Source: Ipomoea triloba (Eukaryota > Streptophyta > Magnoliopsida > Solanales > Convolvulaceae). Taken from it: a stretch of 64,000 nt of DNA. Made by a program: the position numbers and the translations under genes. Where the stretch lies: NCBI RefSeq assembly GCF_003576645.1, contig NC_044924.1, positions 19,258,912-19,322,911 of the forward strand, in the 5' to 3' direction. Position 1 is the stretch's first letter; every line of letters starts with the position of its first letter. The notes beneath the pieces are model-generated. The model saw nothing but the letters and a program-made list of their open reading frames with translations. It searched no databases and had not been told where the DNA came from. Below are positions 22,279 to 33,273 of the stretch, piece by piece.

Positions 22279-23664
22279 TTATCTACGGGCATGGCCATTT
22301 GTTGAGGTTTTTGCAGCCCAACTCTGCACTGTATGCCTTGGATGTCTGACAGGCTCACTTTTCTTCTTTCTATGAGTGACAATCACCCATTTTCCTTCAG
22401 ATGTGCTATCATTTTGCTGTGGTTTTGAACTTCGACCAGTAGCATGTTTAACGGTGAACGGGAGAGGACGCTTTCGTTGCCTCCCATATTCCTTCTCAGT
22501 ACACAAAGGAGCAAATCGTCCAAGTGTAATTGAGATTTGATTCGTGCTTGCGCCGGCATCAGCAAGCTTAATTTTCCCGTCCCTGGCCAATGCCATAACT
22601 TTGTCCTTGAAGATGAAACATTGTTCAATCGGATGACCTAGAAGGCGGTGATACTTGCAGTAATTTGGGTCATTCACCCTTGAAGCCTCTTTAGGGCGTC
22701 TCATCTCAGGCAATTCAATGAGCCTAAGTTTGAGTAGCTCATCGAACATGGGAGATACATCAGAATCCAAGAAAGGATATGTTTTCTCATGTCTTTCTTC
22801 AAGAGTTGGTCTCCTACCTCCCCTTGACGGGCCAGAAGATGATCTCGGCCTAGGCCTTTCATTTGCTTTAGTGAAGACTGTCATTGGCGTAGCCTTCACA
22901 GTCATTGCCTCCTTTTTTTCCTGTTTCGGAAAAGGTTTATTTCCTCTCTTGAATTCTTGCTTTGTAGGAGCTTTGGAGGAGTTAGGCATGTTCAATACGT
23001 CGAGCCCTCCCCTGGCTTCGATGCTTAGCTCCATGTCGTGAGCGCGACTGGATAGCTCCTCGAAGGACTTTGGCTTAATCCCTTGCAGGATATAGCAGAG
23101 TTGGAAGTGCATGCCTTGGATGCACATCTCTATAGCAGAAGTTTGAGATATCTTCTCCTTGCAGTTTAGGCACAATTCCCTCCACCTTTCAATGTAAGCA
23201 CCAGCGCGTTCGCCTTTCCATTGGACAGTGGTGGTGAGTTCCAAGAAGCTTACGATTCTCCTTGTACTATAGAAGCGGGTTAAGAACTCACGCTCCATAT
23301 CATGCCAACTATCGATGCAGCCGGACTCGAGATCAGTGTACCAATCAAAAGCAATTCCCTTTAAGGAACGGACAAACTGCTTTACCAATAGGTCGCCATA
23401 AGTCCCTGCATCATTGCATGTTTCCACAAAGTGGGCAATGTGCTGTCGAGGATTTCCCTTGCCATCAAACTGCTGGAACTTAGGAGGTTGATAACCAAAA
23501 GGCATCTTCAACTCCTCAATCCTTTGCATGTAGGGCTTAGCATAGGAATATGAGAGTTGGCCTCCATCCAACTTGCCTTTGATAGCTCCCATTATGTAGT
23601 CGTTCAACTGATCCACTAGTATCATCCCTTCGGTGATTGGTATAGTTTTCTCAGTTGCAGGCAA
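22279..23664 (-). pseudogene. Tat gag, main part
   Basis: A 461-residue stretch with a Retrotrans_gag capsid-like region (PPKFQQFDGKGNPRQHIAHF, GIAFDWYTDLESGCI, FLTRFYSTRR, ERWRELCLNCKEK) and a C-terminal CKYHRLLGHPIEQC knuckle-like motif. The protein forms the particle that packages element RNA. It is in the same frame as the upstream 23740-24192 stretch, with the single stop codon TAG at 23740-23742 between them, so the original gag is about 640 residues broken by a nonsense change. Confidence 0.87.
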
Positions 23665-23739
23665 GTGAGAAGTAGTTTCTCCTGCTGCAGGGCTAGTAGG
23701 AGGTTGTGGTTGCTGAACAACCTCTTCTTGCCCCTCGGG

Positions 23740-24192
23740 CTACTTTCCTGGAGCACGACTTCCTTGCCCCTCCATGATGCTTCCTACCCTATCATCAAGG
23801 GTGTTGATCCGTTTATCTTGGTTTTGCAGGAGTGTAGTCATTGCTTCAAGAGTCTTAGCAATTCTAGCTAATTGCTCTTCCACGGATTCAGTGTTAGTTG
23901 CCATGGCAGGCATGACATTGTAGACATGCGTCCACTCAGGCGCAGCCTTCCATAATGGATGTGGCGGGGATACGGGGGAAGTACTCCCGCTACTAGCGTT
24001 CCCTTGCATAGAAGTTGGACTACCACTATTGGTAGCTCCCTTAGGAGAGGGCGGACTCCTAGCATAGGTAGTTGCCTTTGGGGCAGCTGGGGCATTGTCG
24101 ATTCTTCGAACCACTCTTCGAGCCATGTCAAGAGGTTCGAGCAGTTGGACCCCCGAGCTTTTAACGCGGTTCCTGGTCAGCGGACCTTGCAT
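23740..24192 (-). pseudogene. Tat gag, N-terminal part
   Basis: A 150-residue stretch of low complexity (Pro, Ser, Ala) ending in a short helical region (EEQLARIAKTLEAMTTLLQNQ) typical of the gag N-terminus. It lies about 150 bp after the primer site and in frame with the main gag, closed by TAG at 23740-23742. Confidence 0.75.
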
Positions 24193-24344
24193 TTTCTGAG
24201 CGGCGCCGGAGCCGACTAGAGGCGCAGAATGGGTAGCCTAGGCATAGGTCTTCTTGAACATAGGGTTGTTCGATGCCATTGAACGCGCTAGTAGAGGTAG
24301 CAGATAGAGGTAGTTTAGTAGTAGAGAGATGAGAGGCAGAGCTA

Positions 24345-24361
24345 TCCCACTGGGCGTGCCA
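24345..24361 (-). promoter_or_regulatory. Tat element primer-binding site
   Basis: The minus strand reads TGGCACGCCCAGTGGGA five bases inside the 5' LTR. A TGG start at this distance is diagnostic of a primer site. I do not assign the tRNA with certainty. Confidence 0.75.
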
Positions 24362-24366
24362 AAATA

Positions 24367-27300
24367 TGTAAACGCGAAAAACTTGAATTGTATATATTCA
24401 AAATTCAAAGTATATCGGTTACAATAGCTAGTATATATCAAACGAAAGCGGTACAATCTCTGTATAGAAGTCCTCTGATTCTCTACCAAAAGTATGTCGA
24501 TTTGAAGTGTGCCGAATTCGGAATATGCCGAATTGGAAGCGTGCCAAGTTCAGAGTATGCTGAACTGGAAGTATGCCTTGTTGTGCTGAGTTCGAAGTAT
24601 GCCGAACTAGAGGCGTGCCGAGTTATACCGAGTTATCCCGAGTTATGCCGAATTGGAAGTAGACCGAGTTCAGAGTATGCTGAACTGGAGGCGTGCTGTA
24701 ACCCCTCGTCTATTTCGATAAGTTTGAGGTTCAGAAAATATGTCTTTAAGCTATGACATTCATAAGATAAGTGACCGATGCTTCAAAATAATTTTTTTTA
24801 AGGAAGTATAGTTGTTATTAAGTTGCGATCGTTCGTGCCGGTCACGAACCGTAAAATTTTAGGAGCTGGTATTCGGACCCGATTATCCTAGGAAATGGAT
24901 TATTAGGCACCATATTATTATTCTTGAACTTCCTATTCAATTAAATCAGCCCATAGCAGCGAAAATTTATTTTGATCGTACATCGCTAAAATTTCGCGGT
25001 GTACCGAACCTAGCCCAATTTTGAGGGTTAGTCTGGAATAAATTTTTGGTTTCGAGAATTATTCTATCCAGATTATTTTCTACCGAAACTTTATCTGTTT
25101 GGACCCCAACTGATAAGTTTGAAAATACTTCATTATTTTATTCTATTTCTTTTTCCCCATAAAAACATCTTACCTCAAAAGGAAGAATACCCAAAGCCAA
25201 TTTATTCCATTTGTTCTTCTTCTTCTTCTTCCTTGGCTGAATTTCAAAAGAGAGAAAGAGAGGTGACTTCCACCATTTTCCTCCATTAAAACCATAGCCA
25301 AGCTTGTACACAACTCTCCAATTTGTTCGGTAAGATTTCAACATTATTCGGTTAAAAAGTCTTGATTTCTTCCCTAGAACTTGATTGTAGGTAAAGATTT
25401 CTTAAATATGTTGTTATGGTGGTGTATTCTACCTAGGGTTTTTCGGTGAAACTTGGGGATAAAGGTTCAAGACTACTTTTACGGTGATATTACACACTTG
25501 TGAGGTAAGGAATTCCCTTAAGTTGGAATTAGTCACTTGAATTTGGATAATTGATTTTAGTTGAAATATGGTGTTTTTGGAGCTTTGGGAATAATTTCGT
25601 ATACAAGTTCATAGCTTGGATATGCTTGTATATGTTGTATTTATGTCTATATAAGCTTATACTTGTGGAAATAGAGAAAGGAAATCAGGACAGATTTCTG
25701 TCAGTAACTTCCGTGAATTTCTGGGAAAAATCGGTAAATTATTTTGGTCCAATTTTTTTTATACATGTAGTTCTATAAGTGTAGAAGCCGCATGTAAACT
25801 TTCATAATTTTTGGAGTAGTATAAGTATGGTTTTCGGAATTTTTCCCAAAACTGGTCCAGAGAAGGAAAAATTCCGGACAGCACACTGCCAAGGGCAAAG
25901 ATGGAATTTTCTGTGTTTATTCGCGGACCAAAATGACCAAAAATTTTTACGGACATCAAGTACTATGAGTTGGGATTCTACCATAAAAATTTCAAGTGAA
26001 AAAGAGTTCGGGAACTATTTTTACCGGCTCAATCTTTCGGACTGCGCCAAGCTGAAATTTTCTGAATTATGCTTAGTATGATTATGGATGTGTTAATGAT
26101 AATTGTGAGGTAGTTAGTGAGTTAATGGTGATTAGGTGATGCTAAGGACGTGGATTAATGATGGAGATTAAATGATAATCTCATGATTTTTGGGTTATGG
26201 TTAGGCAATGACCTTACCTATTAGAATTTATATATATTTGGATGTACGATATCCTCAAGTTATGATCTAATGGTGTTGATCATAGTGAAAGTTGTTGAGG
26301 ACGATAGTTAAGGATGTTAGTTGTTTTAAAGTGTGAGATGGACATATGAAGTGTATCCAAAAATGTTTATGAAAACTTACGTTGAAAGACGTATGCTATT
26401 TTGGTATAAAGGTTGTCAAAACCTTATTGTTTGAGAAAATGATGTTTGAAAATCCTTCAGAGGCTAATGAAGTAGCCGATTTCAAGTATTGGACTCATTT
26501 GTGAAATATGTCCAAATGAGATGATTTGTTGTAAGAAAACTGAAGGAAGGATAACGTTTTCAAAACCGTAGTTTCTAAAGTAAGTGAGGAGGACCTTGAT
26601 TGACCCACGGGTGGCTTTAAGTGCCCTTGCCCAGTGGTCGTTATATTATATTGTTAGAGCGAAGTCTATTCGCCGTTATGTCGTCATGTTGGGATAAGGA
26701 GAGGTGCCCACGGGAAGGCTTGAGTGCCACGGCCCGGGGTTGGGATAAGGGAGGAACCTACGGGAGGGCTGGAGTGCCATGGCCCGAGGTTGTAGGCCTC
26801 ACTCTTACTATATGAAACTAAGGAAGTTTTAAAAATGAGTAAAGAGTTACTCTGTAACGTCTTTGAGAAAGAAATGATTTTGTCTTACGAGACGAGTGAT
26901 TTTTGATTCACTGAACGATATACTATTTTCCAAATGATTATGTTTTCAAACCTTTGTCTACTTTTGAGTGACAAATGGATTTCCTTGCTTAGCCGTCGCG
27001 CTAACTGCACTTCAATGTGTTTCTTATCAGTTGCAGATTAGTGTGGGCCCCTGTAGTCGATGAGCTCGGAATAGAAGGGAAGTACAGGTTGAGGTCTACT
27101 CTTCGATGTAGACAGGGATTGTTATTAATGTTGTAAGTTTAGCCTGTGCACTTAGAGTGGAGTTTGTCAAAGAGGTGATAGAATTCACTCTAGGTGTGGC
27201 GGTAGCACCCGGTTTTCTGTTGATATGATGTAAGCTTCCGCAACGTTTTATTACGGATTTTGTAATAAATGTAAGAGTTGAAAATTGGGGTGTTACACGT

Positions 27301-27958
27301 GCCGAGTCCTTCGGTGTGAATAATTGCAGGTGCTCGGTGCAAGTAAATTGCAAGCGAGTCTTTCGTGCAAATAAATTGCAGGCGAGTCCTCCGGTGCAAA
27401 TAAATTGCAGGTGAGCTCTTGATGAGATGCAGATCTTCAGAGCTTCAAAGTCTTCTGATCTTCAATGCCTTCAATGCCTTGTTCAATCTTCAAAATGATA
27501 CCACTATTTATAGTGGTGGGGTGTAGAAAAAAACTAACAAACCCTATCCCTTGAATTTAATTTAACATTTTGAATTAAATTCAAGGAAGGTACCTGGACA
27601 CCATCATGTCCAGGTTCGTGATTTTATATTTTTGAACTGATTTATCATACCCACATCTTTCCAAAAATTATATGATCCACATGTATTTTTGATGGGCCAA
27701 ACCCAGTCCAAGCCCGTCAATTTGAGCAGCCCAATTGATCCAATAGACTGGTCCAACTTATATATTTCTTGAATTTGGGCCAGCAGTTCAGCAACAATTA
27801 CTTTAAATTAATGAATTAGACCAACCAATTATTTATTGGGCTATTTAATCAACCCAATTAAATAAATATTAGTCCAATTAACAAAATTAAAGTAATTGAT
27901 CTAATAACCCATTATCTGTCACGGTCCGATAATATTATTTGAATTTTCAGTGTTAACA
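24367..27958 (-). repeat. Tat element 5' LTR, interrupted by a solo LTR
   Basis: 24367-24696 and 27298-27958 together reconstitute the 986-bp LTR once the five duplicated bases are counted once. The 2,601-bp interruption is the solo LTR described separately. Confidence 0.9.
24697..27297 (+). mobile_element. solo LTR of a gypsy-type element (copy 1)
   Basis: 2,601 bp, TGTAACCCCTCG...GGGGTGTTACA, flanked by the exact 5-bp target duplication CGTGC (24692-24696 and 27298-27302). No internal region is present, so the element was reduced by LTR-LTR recombination. A second copy of the family is at 60050-62750. Near 26690-26800 is a roughly 55-60-bp GC-rich repeat (GGGATAAGG, ACGGGAGGGCTGGAGTGCCA, TGGCCCGAGGTTG). 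The drawn strand is by similarity to copy 2 only. Confidence 0.9.
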
Positions 27959-29226
27959 ACCATATCCCTAATTTTCAAGTTAATACAAATAAGTGCGAAA
28001 TTTGTGTTCAGACAAAACTAACGAAAGCTCCCTTCAAATCGGTTGAAAGGGAGACTGAGCCACTAGGATTGGTACATAGTGATTTGTGCGATTTTAGATC
28101 GATTTAAACGAGAGGTGGTAATAAGTATTTATCACGTTTATCGATGATTGCACACGATTTTGCTATGTGTATTTTGCTAAAGAGCAAAGATGAAGCCAAG
28201 AAAAATTCATTCTTTATAAGGATGAAGTGGAAAACCAACTTAATCGAAAGATTAAAAAGGTTAGAAGCGATAGAGGTGGTGAGTACGAAGTACCTCTCGG
28301 TGACTTCTGTGCGAGTGTTGGAATAATACACGAGCGTACTGCACCTTATGAACCTTAATCGAATGGTGTTGCCGAACGTAAGAATCGTACATTGAAAGGC
28401 ATGATGAATGCGATGCTTATAAGTTCCGGCCGACCTCAAAGCATGTGGGGTGAGGCGATTTTGACAAGCAATTACCTTTTAAATAAGGTACCTCACAAGA
28501 AGCTCGATAAGACCCCTTACGAGCTGTGGAAAGGTAGGAAACCTTCCTACCAATACCTCAAAGTGTGGGGGTGTCTTGCCAAAGTTTTGGTTCCAACACC
28601 AAAGAAAATAAAGATAGGTCCAAAGACGGTGGATTGTATCTTTATTGGATAAGCACACAATAGTAGTGCTTATAGGTTCTTAGTACACAAGTCCCATAAT
28701 CCGGACGTACATAAGAACACTATAATTGAATCAAGGAATGCAAGTTTCCTTGAAAATGTATTTCCTTGTAGGTCTAATGAAAGACCAAGTACGTCACTTC
28801 GAGAGGTCAACATACCAAGTACGTCACTTCGAGAGGTCGACAGACCGAGTACGTCACTTCGAGAGGTCAACATACCAAGTATGTCACTTCGAGAGGTCGA
28901 CGGACCGACTATGTCACTTCGAGAGATGGACGGACCAGGTACATCACTTCGAGAGGTTGATGTTGCTATGGACAATGATGTCGGGTATTCTGAGGAAGAA
29001 CCCGAGCCCGAGCCGAGGCGTAGTAAACGGGCGAGAGTTGAAAAATCATTTGGTCCTGATTTTCTAACTTACTTGTTAGAGTATGATTCGAATACTTTAA
29101 CTTGTTTGATAGAAAATGAACCGGATTTTCTCTCTTGTTTGATAGAAAACGAACCTCGGACTTATAAAGAAGTTGTGACTTCTACGGAGGGTCCAATGTG
29201 GAAGGAAGCGATCAAAAGTGAAGTGG
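27959..29226 (+). pseudogene. copia-2 integrase and truncated RT start (right half)
   Basis: Continues copia-2 after the Tat insertion. It contains the rest of the GAG-pre-integrase zinc region (CEICVQTKLTKAPFKS), then integrase core sequence with stops and frameshifts, then a clean C-terminal integrase stretch (28392-28652: MWGEAILTSNYLLNKVPHKK, YELWKGRKPSYQYLKVWG). After six 30-bp repeats it reaches the segment preceding RT (EPRTYKEVV, MWKEAIKSEVD) and then stops abruptly near 29226. The RT and RNase H are absent. Confidence 0.85.
28788..28967 (+). repeat. 30-bp tandem repeat, six copies, in copia-2 pol linker
   Basis: Units start at 28788, 28818, 28848, 28878, 28908 and 28938 with AGTACGTCACTTCGAGAGGT or close variants. 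They encode ten-residue blocks PSTSLREVDR/PSTSLREVNI. Copies have diverged individually, so this is a real minisatellite, unlike the 42-bp duplications. Confidence 0.9.
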
Positions 29227-29999
29227 ATCCAACCCCGGGAGGCGGTAAATAAGGTTTTAAGGACAGTGACAACACGACTCGTGCTTCCAACCACCCCGAA
29301 GGCCATATAGCTCACCTTGCTCGTATCTTCTAATCCTCTATGGATAATTTCTTTGTAATTGTTTAATCCTACGTGGATTATATTTCCTTGTAATTTGTTT
29401 TGTTATCGTTTTCCATTTCCTTGTTTTTTCTTGTATTTCCGAGATTGTCAGGAACTATATTCCTACATTTCCTCCGGCAAAGAACAACGCGACGTGAAGG
29501 TCCTCTGTTCGTAAGCAGCAGCGGTGATCGTGCCTTTCCCCCCCCCCCCTGTTTTTTCGGCGAGCTGGTGACGGCGGTGGGAGCAGCAGACAACGATGGT
29601 GGTCCTCCCTCCCAGTCCGACGTACGTAATGAACGTTCGGCGGCGGCGGTGGCGCAATGCAGCAGCGGTAAAGGCGGCGGCGTGGCTGGAAGAAGCTCGG
29701 TGGTGACGTGGTCCCTTCTCTCTACTTCCGGCGAACCTTGCGGTGGTAGGTAGCGGTGTTGGGGGATCCGTGAAGACCAGCCGCATCCTCATCTCTTGCC
29801 TCTCTTGTTCGATGTCCAGCGAGTAGACTGCGGCAGTAGCAGTTCAAGCGGCGGCGTCTTTCACTCCCTTCCTCCGGCGGTGAGCGGCTGTGACGTTGAT
29901 GGGCGGCGGCGCCATCAAGCTTTCCCTCTCCGGTGAGGTGGGATGTAATCTGACGTAGCCATGGGTGAGAAGCAGATTAGATTTTGGGCTTAATCATCA
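29227..29999. other. unassigned sequence beyond copia-2
   Basis: 29300-29460 is T-rich, with repeated CTTTGTAATT and TCCTTGTAATT words of LTR style. 29480-29960 is GC-rich with CGGCGG-type runs and a ten-C tract. The ORFs here overlap one another on both strands and show no recognisable domain. I see no gene. Confidence 0.4.
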
Positions 30000-32189
30000 T
30001 TAAGGTAATTCTCTAATTAAGCATTAGTTAGTGATTAGATTATTAGATTAAGTATGGCTTAGGTATTAATTTATTAGTCCTTAGTGATAATTATAGCATA
30101 GTTCATGGATTAATGTTAATTATAGGATTACGATTATATTATGCTATGATCAGATGAAGAGTTGTTATCCGCTAATTGGATTATTGGAACATTACTTTAA
30201 AAGGTGCTTATTATAACCATGGTTTAGATAGTAATCCATATCAATGCCTGGTCAGTATTATGGTTCAGTTAGCTGTTAAGCATAGACTTTGGGCAATTAT
30301 TATAAGGGGGCTAGTTAGAAATCTTAAGGTCATTATCAATGTTTAATAGCCAATAGTGATGGTATTAGATTGATTAATCTTCAGGTTCATAAATTATAGA
30401 CTAGCTTGTGAGATGAGCTTAGATTGGTGTTGCTTTGGATTAATACGCTACAAGAGGTAACCATCATGTCCACTAAAATTTATTTTACCCTCTTAATCTA
30501 TGAATATTATTTGGTGTATGGGAATCCTGAGAAATTCTTTGCTGCTTAGCCTATTTTTGATTGTCTGTGAAGTTATCTTGATGAATTTGTGAACTTGTGT
30601 TCTTGATCCTTTGCATATGATGTTTATGGATATTTATTGGTATGGATTCCTTGTTTATTTGGCTTCTGGGAGTTGTAATCTGATCCTATTGACCCTATTT
30701 TTGTATTCTGGAAATGAACATTCGTATTCTGATCTGAGTCTGGGAATAGTGCGTTGGGTTTGCTCTTGCGGTGCACCCTAGCGGTATAATGCGTCCCGCT
30801 AGAGTCTTCCGCAAGAGTGTGGCGGTAGAGGTTGGCGGGGGAAGGTCTTCCGCCAGTGTACTTCATGTGCTTCTTGCGGAAGAAGGTGGCGGAGGGGGGC
30901 AGTTCCGTGACTCTGTTCTGCCAGGTCTTCTTGGATTCTGGTTCCAGTGAGTTGTTCTGTGATCTGTTATCTGTTTGTTCCACCTTTGATTCTGGATTTT
31001 ATTAGGATATCTTGTTGAGTATTTTACTATGTTTCTGGAGTGTTTATTCACATCCCTTGGTTCATTATATGAGTCTATTGGTTGGTTGAATTCTTGGTTA
31101 TATTCTCTGGAGTTGGTTGTGTTCATATTCTGAGATGAATACTGTGAGTGGTTTGTTCTTGGGATGAGTTTGAGGATGGATATGGAGTGGTGGATCCTTG
31201 AGTATCTTTTGGTTGTTTGTGGGTGAACTAACTGTGGACATTATCTGACTATGTGGGAATAACTTTGGGCTCTTGCCCCTATGATTGGGTTTTTACCCCT
31301 GTGATTGGGCTCTTGCCCCTGTGATTGGGTTCTTACCCCTATGATTAGGCTCTTGCCCCTGTGATTGGGTTCTTGCCCCTGTGATTGGGCATTCATTTGC
31401 CCCTATGATTGGGTCTTTACCCCTGTGAACTAACTTCGGGTTTGGTGATTGGTGTGAGAATTGGTACTTGGGTTGGAAGTTAAGGTTTTTTGCTTATCCT
31501 TGGGTTGAGGTCTGTTTGGTTCCTTGTTGACTCTTGAGTTGTATTGTATCTTGTTGGTTATCGGTTATTCTTTGACATATATTGCGGTTTGGTTGTTCCT
31601 TATGAGTATTCGGTTGAGTTGTGATTCGGTTGGATATTGGTATTGTTGAGAAGTCTTGGTTTATATATTCTTTCAGCGTATTGTTGTTGAGTATCCGATT
31701 TTAAATGCTGAACAGTTCGTTGGTGTATATATTCTATATGGGTGTGTAAAACCTATTTACAACTTACTATATATGTATTTCCTTGCGGGTGTGAATGGTG
31801 GTTGCTTAGCAGTCTTTTGCTAATGGTTTCTTACATGTTTTCCAGGTATGGAATAAGTCTAAGCGAGTGCGCGTTAGAGCTTATCTTTATGAGGCGGCTT
31901 AGACTAGTTGAGGATGTTTAGACTTATGTTTTGGGCCTATGTGCCAATGATGAGATTATATACTCTTGTTTTAGATTCTGGTTGTTTTGACAATATTTGA
32001 GGATTTATATTTTATACAGCTCAGCTTTTGGTTACCCTGTGCATCTAGGCCGTGTTTTTCTTACCTAGATGTGGCATGATACCCCTTAGGTTATAAATCG
32101 CTTCCGCTATGTTTTGTTTGATAGTTGAGATAGGCAGCTTTTGTGTTAAAGTTTAGCTATCTCGGCTTGAGAAAAGTTGGGGTGTCACA
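30000..32189 (+). mobile_element. probable solo or truncated LTR (right end TGTCACA)
   Basis: A long non-coding, T/G-rich block ending AAAAGTTGGGGTGTCACA at 32189, the same style of 3' end as the two certain solo LTRs (GGGGTGTTACA). It also has a TTGGTTCATT/TTACATGTTTTCCAG promoter-like section and internal tandem repeats. I could not find a matching TGTGACA start or a target duplication, so its left limit is a guess. Confidence 0.45.
31255..31436 (+). repeat. about 24-bp tandem repeat, eight copies
   Basis: Units of the form TGATTGGGYTCTTGCCCCTG recur from 31263 to 31434, with T/C variants and one longer unit. They are G/C-strand asymmetric and non-coding. Confidence 0.85.
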
Positions 32190-32312
32190 ATTCTCTGAGC
32201 GTAAATAGTCTGAAACCTTAAAGCGTTCATTCCGGATGGCTTTACCGCTGTTTCGTCTAAGCGAACCATTTCTGACGCTGCTACGGTGTCTCCTACGCCG
32301 ATGGCCATGATT
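32190..32312 (-). pseudogene. possible host coding scrap beside the LTR end
   Basis: The minus strand reads open from an ATG at about 32308 to the LTR boundary, giving MAIGVGDTVAASEMVRLDET and then a basic/aromatic tail (ALRFQTIYAQR). Base composition is higher in GC than the surroundings and codon use is smooth. It stops exactly where the LTR-like block begins. I do not recognise the family; chance is possible in about 40 codons. Confidence 0.35.
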
Positions 32313-32630
32313 GCGCTTTCAACGACACATCACTTTGTTTCTATCAAATTGACGTAATTGATTGTATATCATTATGTATTGTTTTATCCCATATAGTATA
32401 AACTTTTGTTAAGTTAGAATAAAACTTTTAAAGAGTTGAAGTAATAATATTTTTATAACTTGGAGAACTACTCACTCTATTACAATATAGTATATGTCCA
32501 GCTATGGCGTTGGACCATCACGAATTTATAGCAATTATAAATTTTGAATTAGTATATAATTATAATAACAATTTTCTTGATAAAATTATTGAAAATAAAC
32601 ATTTATAAATATAGTTGAAATATAATTTAC

Positions 32631-32637
<7 letters not shown>

Positions 32638-32684
<47 letters not shown>
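32638..32684. repeat. (TA)n microsatellite
   Basis: An uninterrupted TA dinucleotide run of over 20 units in an AT-rich stretch. Confidence 0.95.
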
Positions 32685-32688
<4 letters not shown>

Positions 32689-32865
32689 GATTATAGATTT
32701 TAGAGTCAGTCAACACTCTCTAAGTCTCCAACGCTAACCCTAGATCTCTCTTCGCGACTTCACCCTTTGCCATTTCGCTTCCACCATCGCCTAATCTGCC
32801 TCCTCCACCGCCAGTCGCGAGACCGCCCAAACGCCAGGTCGCCAGTCGCAGTAGCCAGCGCTAGC

Positions 32866-33266
32866 CATGACCACGGTTTGGTTCCGGTTCCGAACCGGCG
32901 GTTACCGGATTTTTTAAATTTTTATTTGTAATTTTTTTTTTAAATTATCCAAATTTAACAAGTAATATTTTATGTTGAAAAGTTTTCATTCTAAAATGTG
33001 TTTAAAATAGTTATATTAAATATTTAAACTTCAAAGTTAAACTATATTTAAAAAAATTTGTTATAATTGAATTTTAAAATGCTTTTTAAAGTTTAAACTT
33101 TAATCAAATAATAATTAAACTTTAACTAAATAATGAATAATAATAATAAAAAATTTTGTTTAATTTTCTGGTTTGGAACCGGAACCGGAACCTTATGGGT
33201 TCCGGTCCGGTTCCAACAGTGCACGGTTCGGTTCGAACTGGGTTCGAACCGAACCGTGGTCATCTC
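32866..33266. mobile_element. MITE-like element with ATGACCACGGTT termini
   Basis: ATGACCACGGTTTGGTTCC near 32866 is mirrored by GAACCGAACCGTGGTCAT ending at 33266. Subterminal GGTTCCGGTTCCGAACC words repeat on both sides and the centre is AT-rich. This looks like a 400-bp non-autonomous hAT-type element. Short ORFs across it are palindromic readings of GGTTC repeats. Confidence 0.65.
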
Positions 33267-33273
33267 TACTGTC

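Larger units (their letters stand above)
10332..27958 (-). mobile_element. Tat-lineage Ty3/gypsy retrotransposon with antisense accessory gene
   Basis: Two 986-bp LTRs (10332-11317, and 24367-27958 once the nested solo LTR is set aside) bound gag, protease, RT, RNase H, a second RNase H and integrase on the minus strand. A plus-strand accessory gene lies between integrase and the 3' LTR. The 5-bp target duplication ACCAT is exact on both sides, inside copia-2. The second RNase H and the large region beyond integrase with an accessory ORF are known Tat-lineage traits. Without the solo LTR it is about 15.0 kb. LTR identity looks close to 99%, so insertion was recent, yet gag-pol carries two internal stops and a frameshift. 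Confidence 0.9.

Noticed and set aside
28788..28967. CRISPR-like array (six 30-bp units)
   Set aside because: Units are contiguous without spacers, are in frame with copia pol, and the genome is plant nuclear.
29400..29792. Ala/Gly/Arg-rich ORFs on both strands
   Set aside because: They result from CGGCGG repeats; neither strand gives a recognisable domain or splice context.
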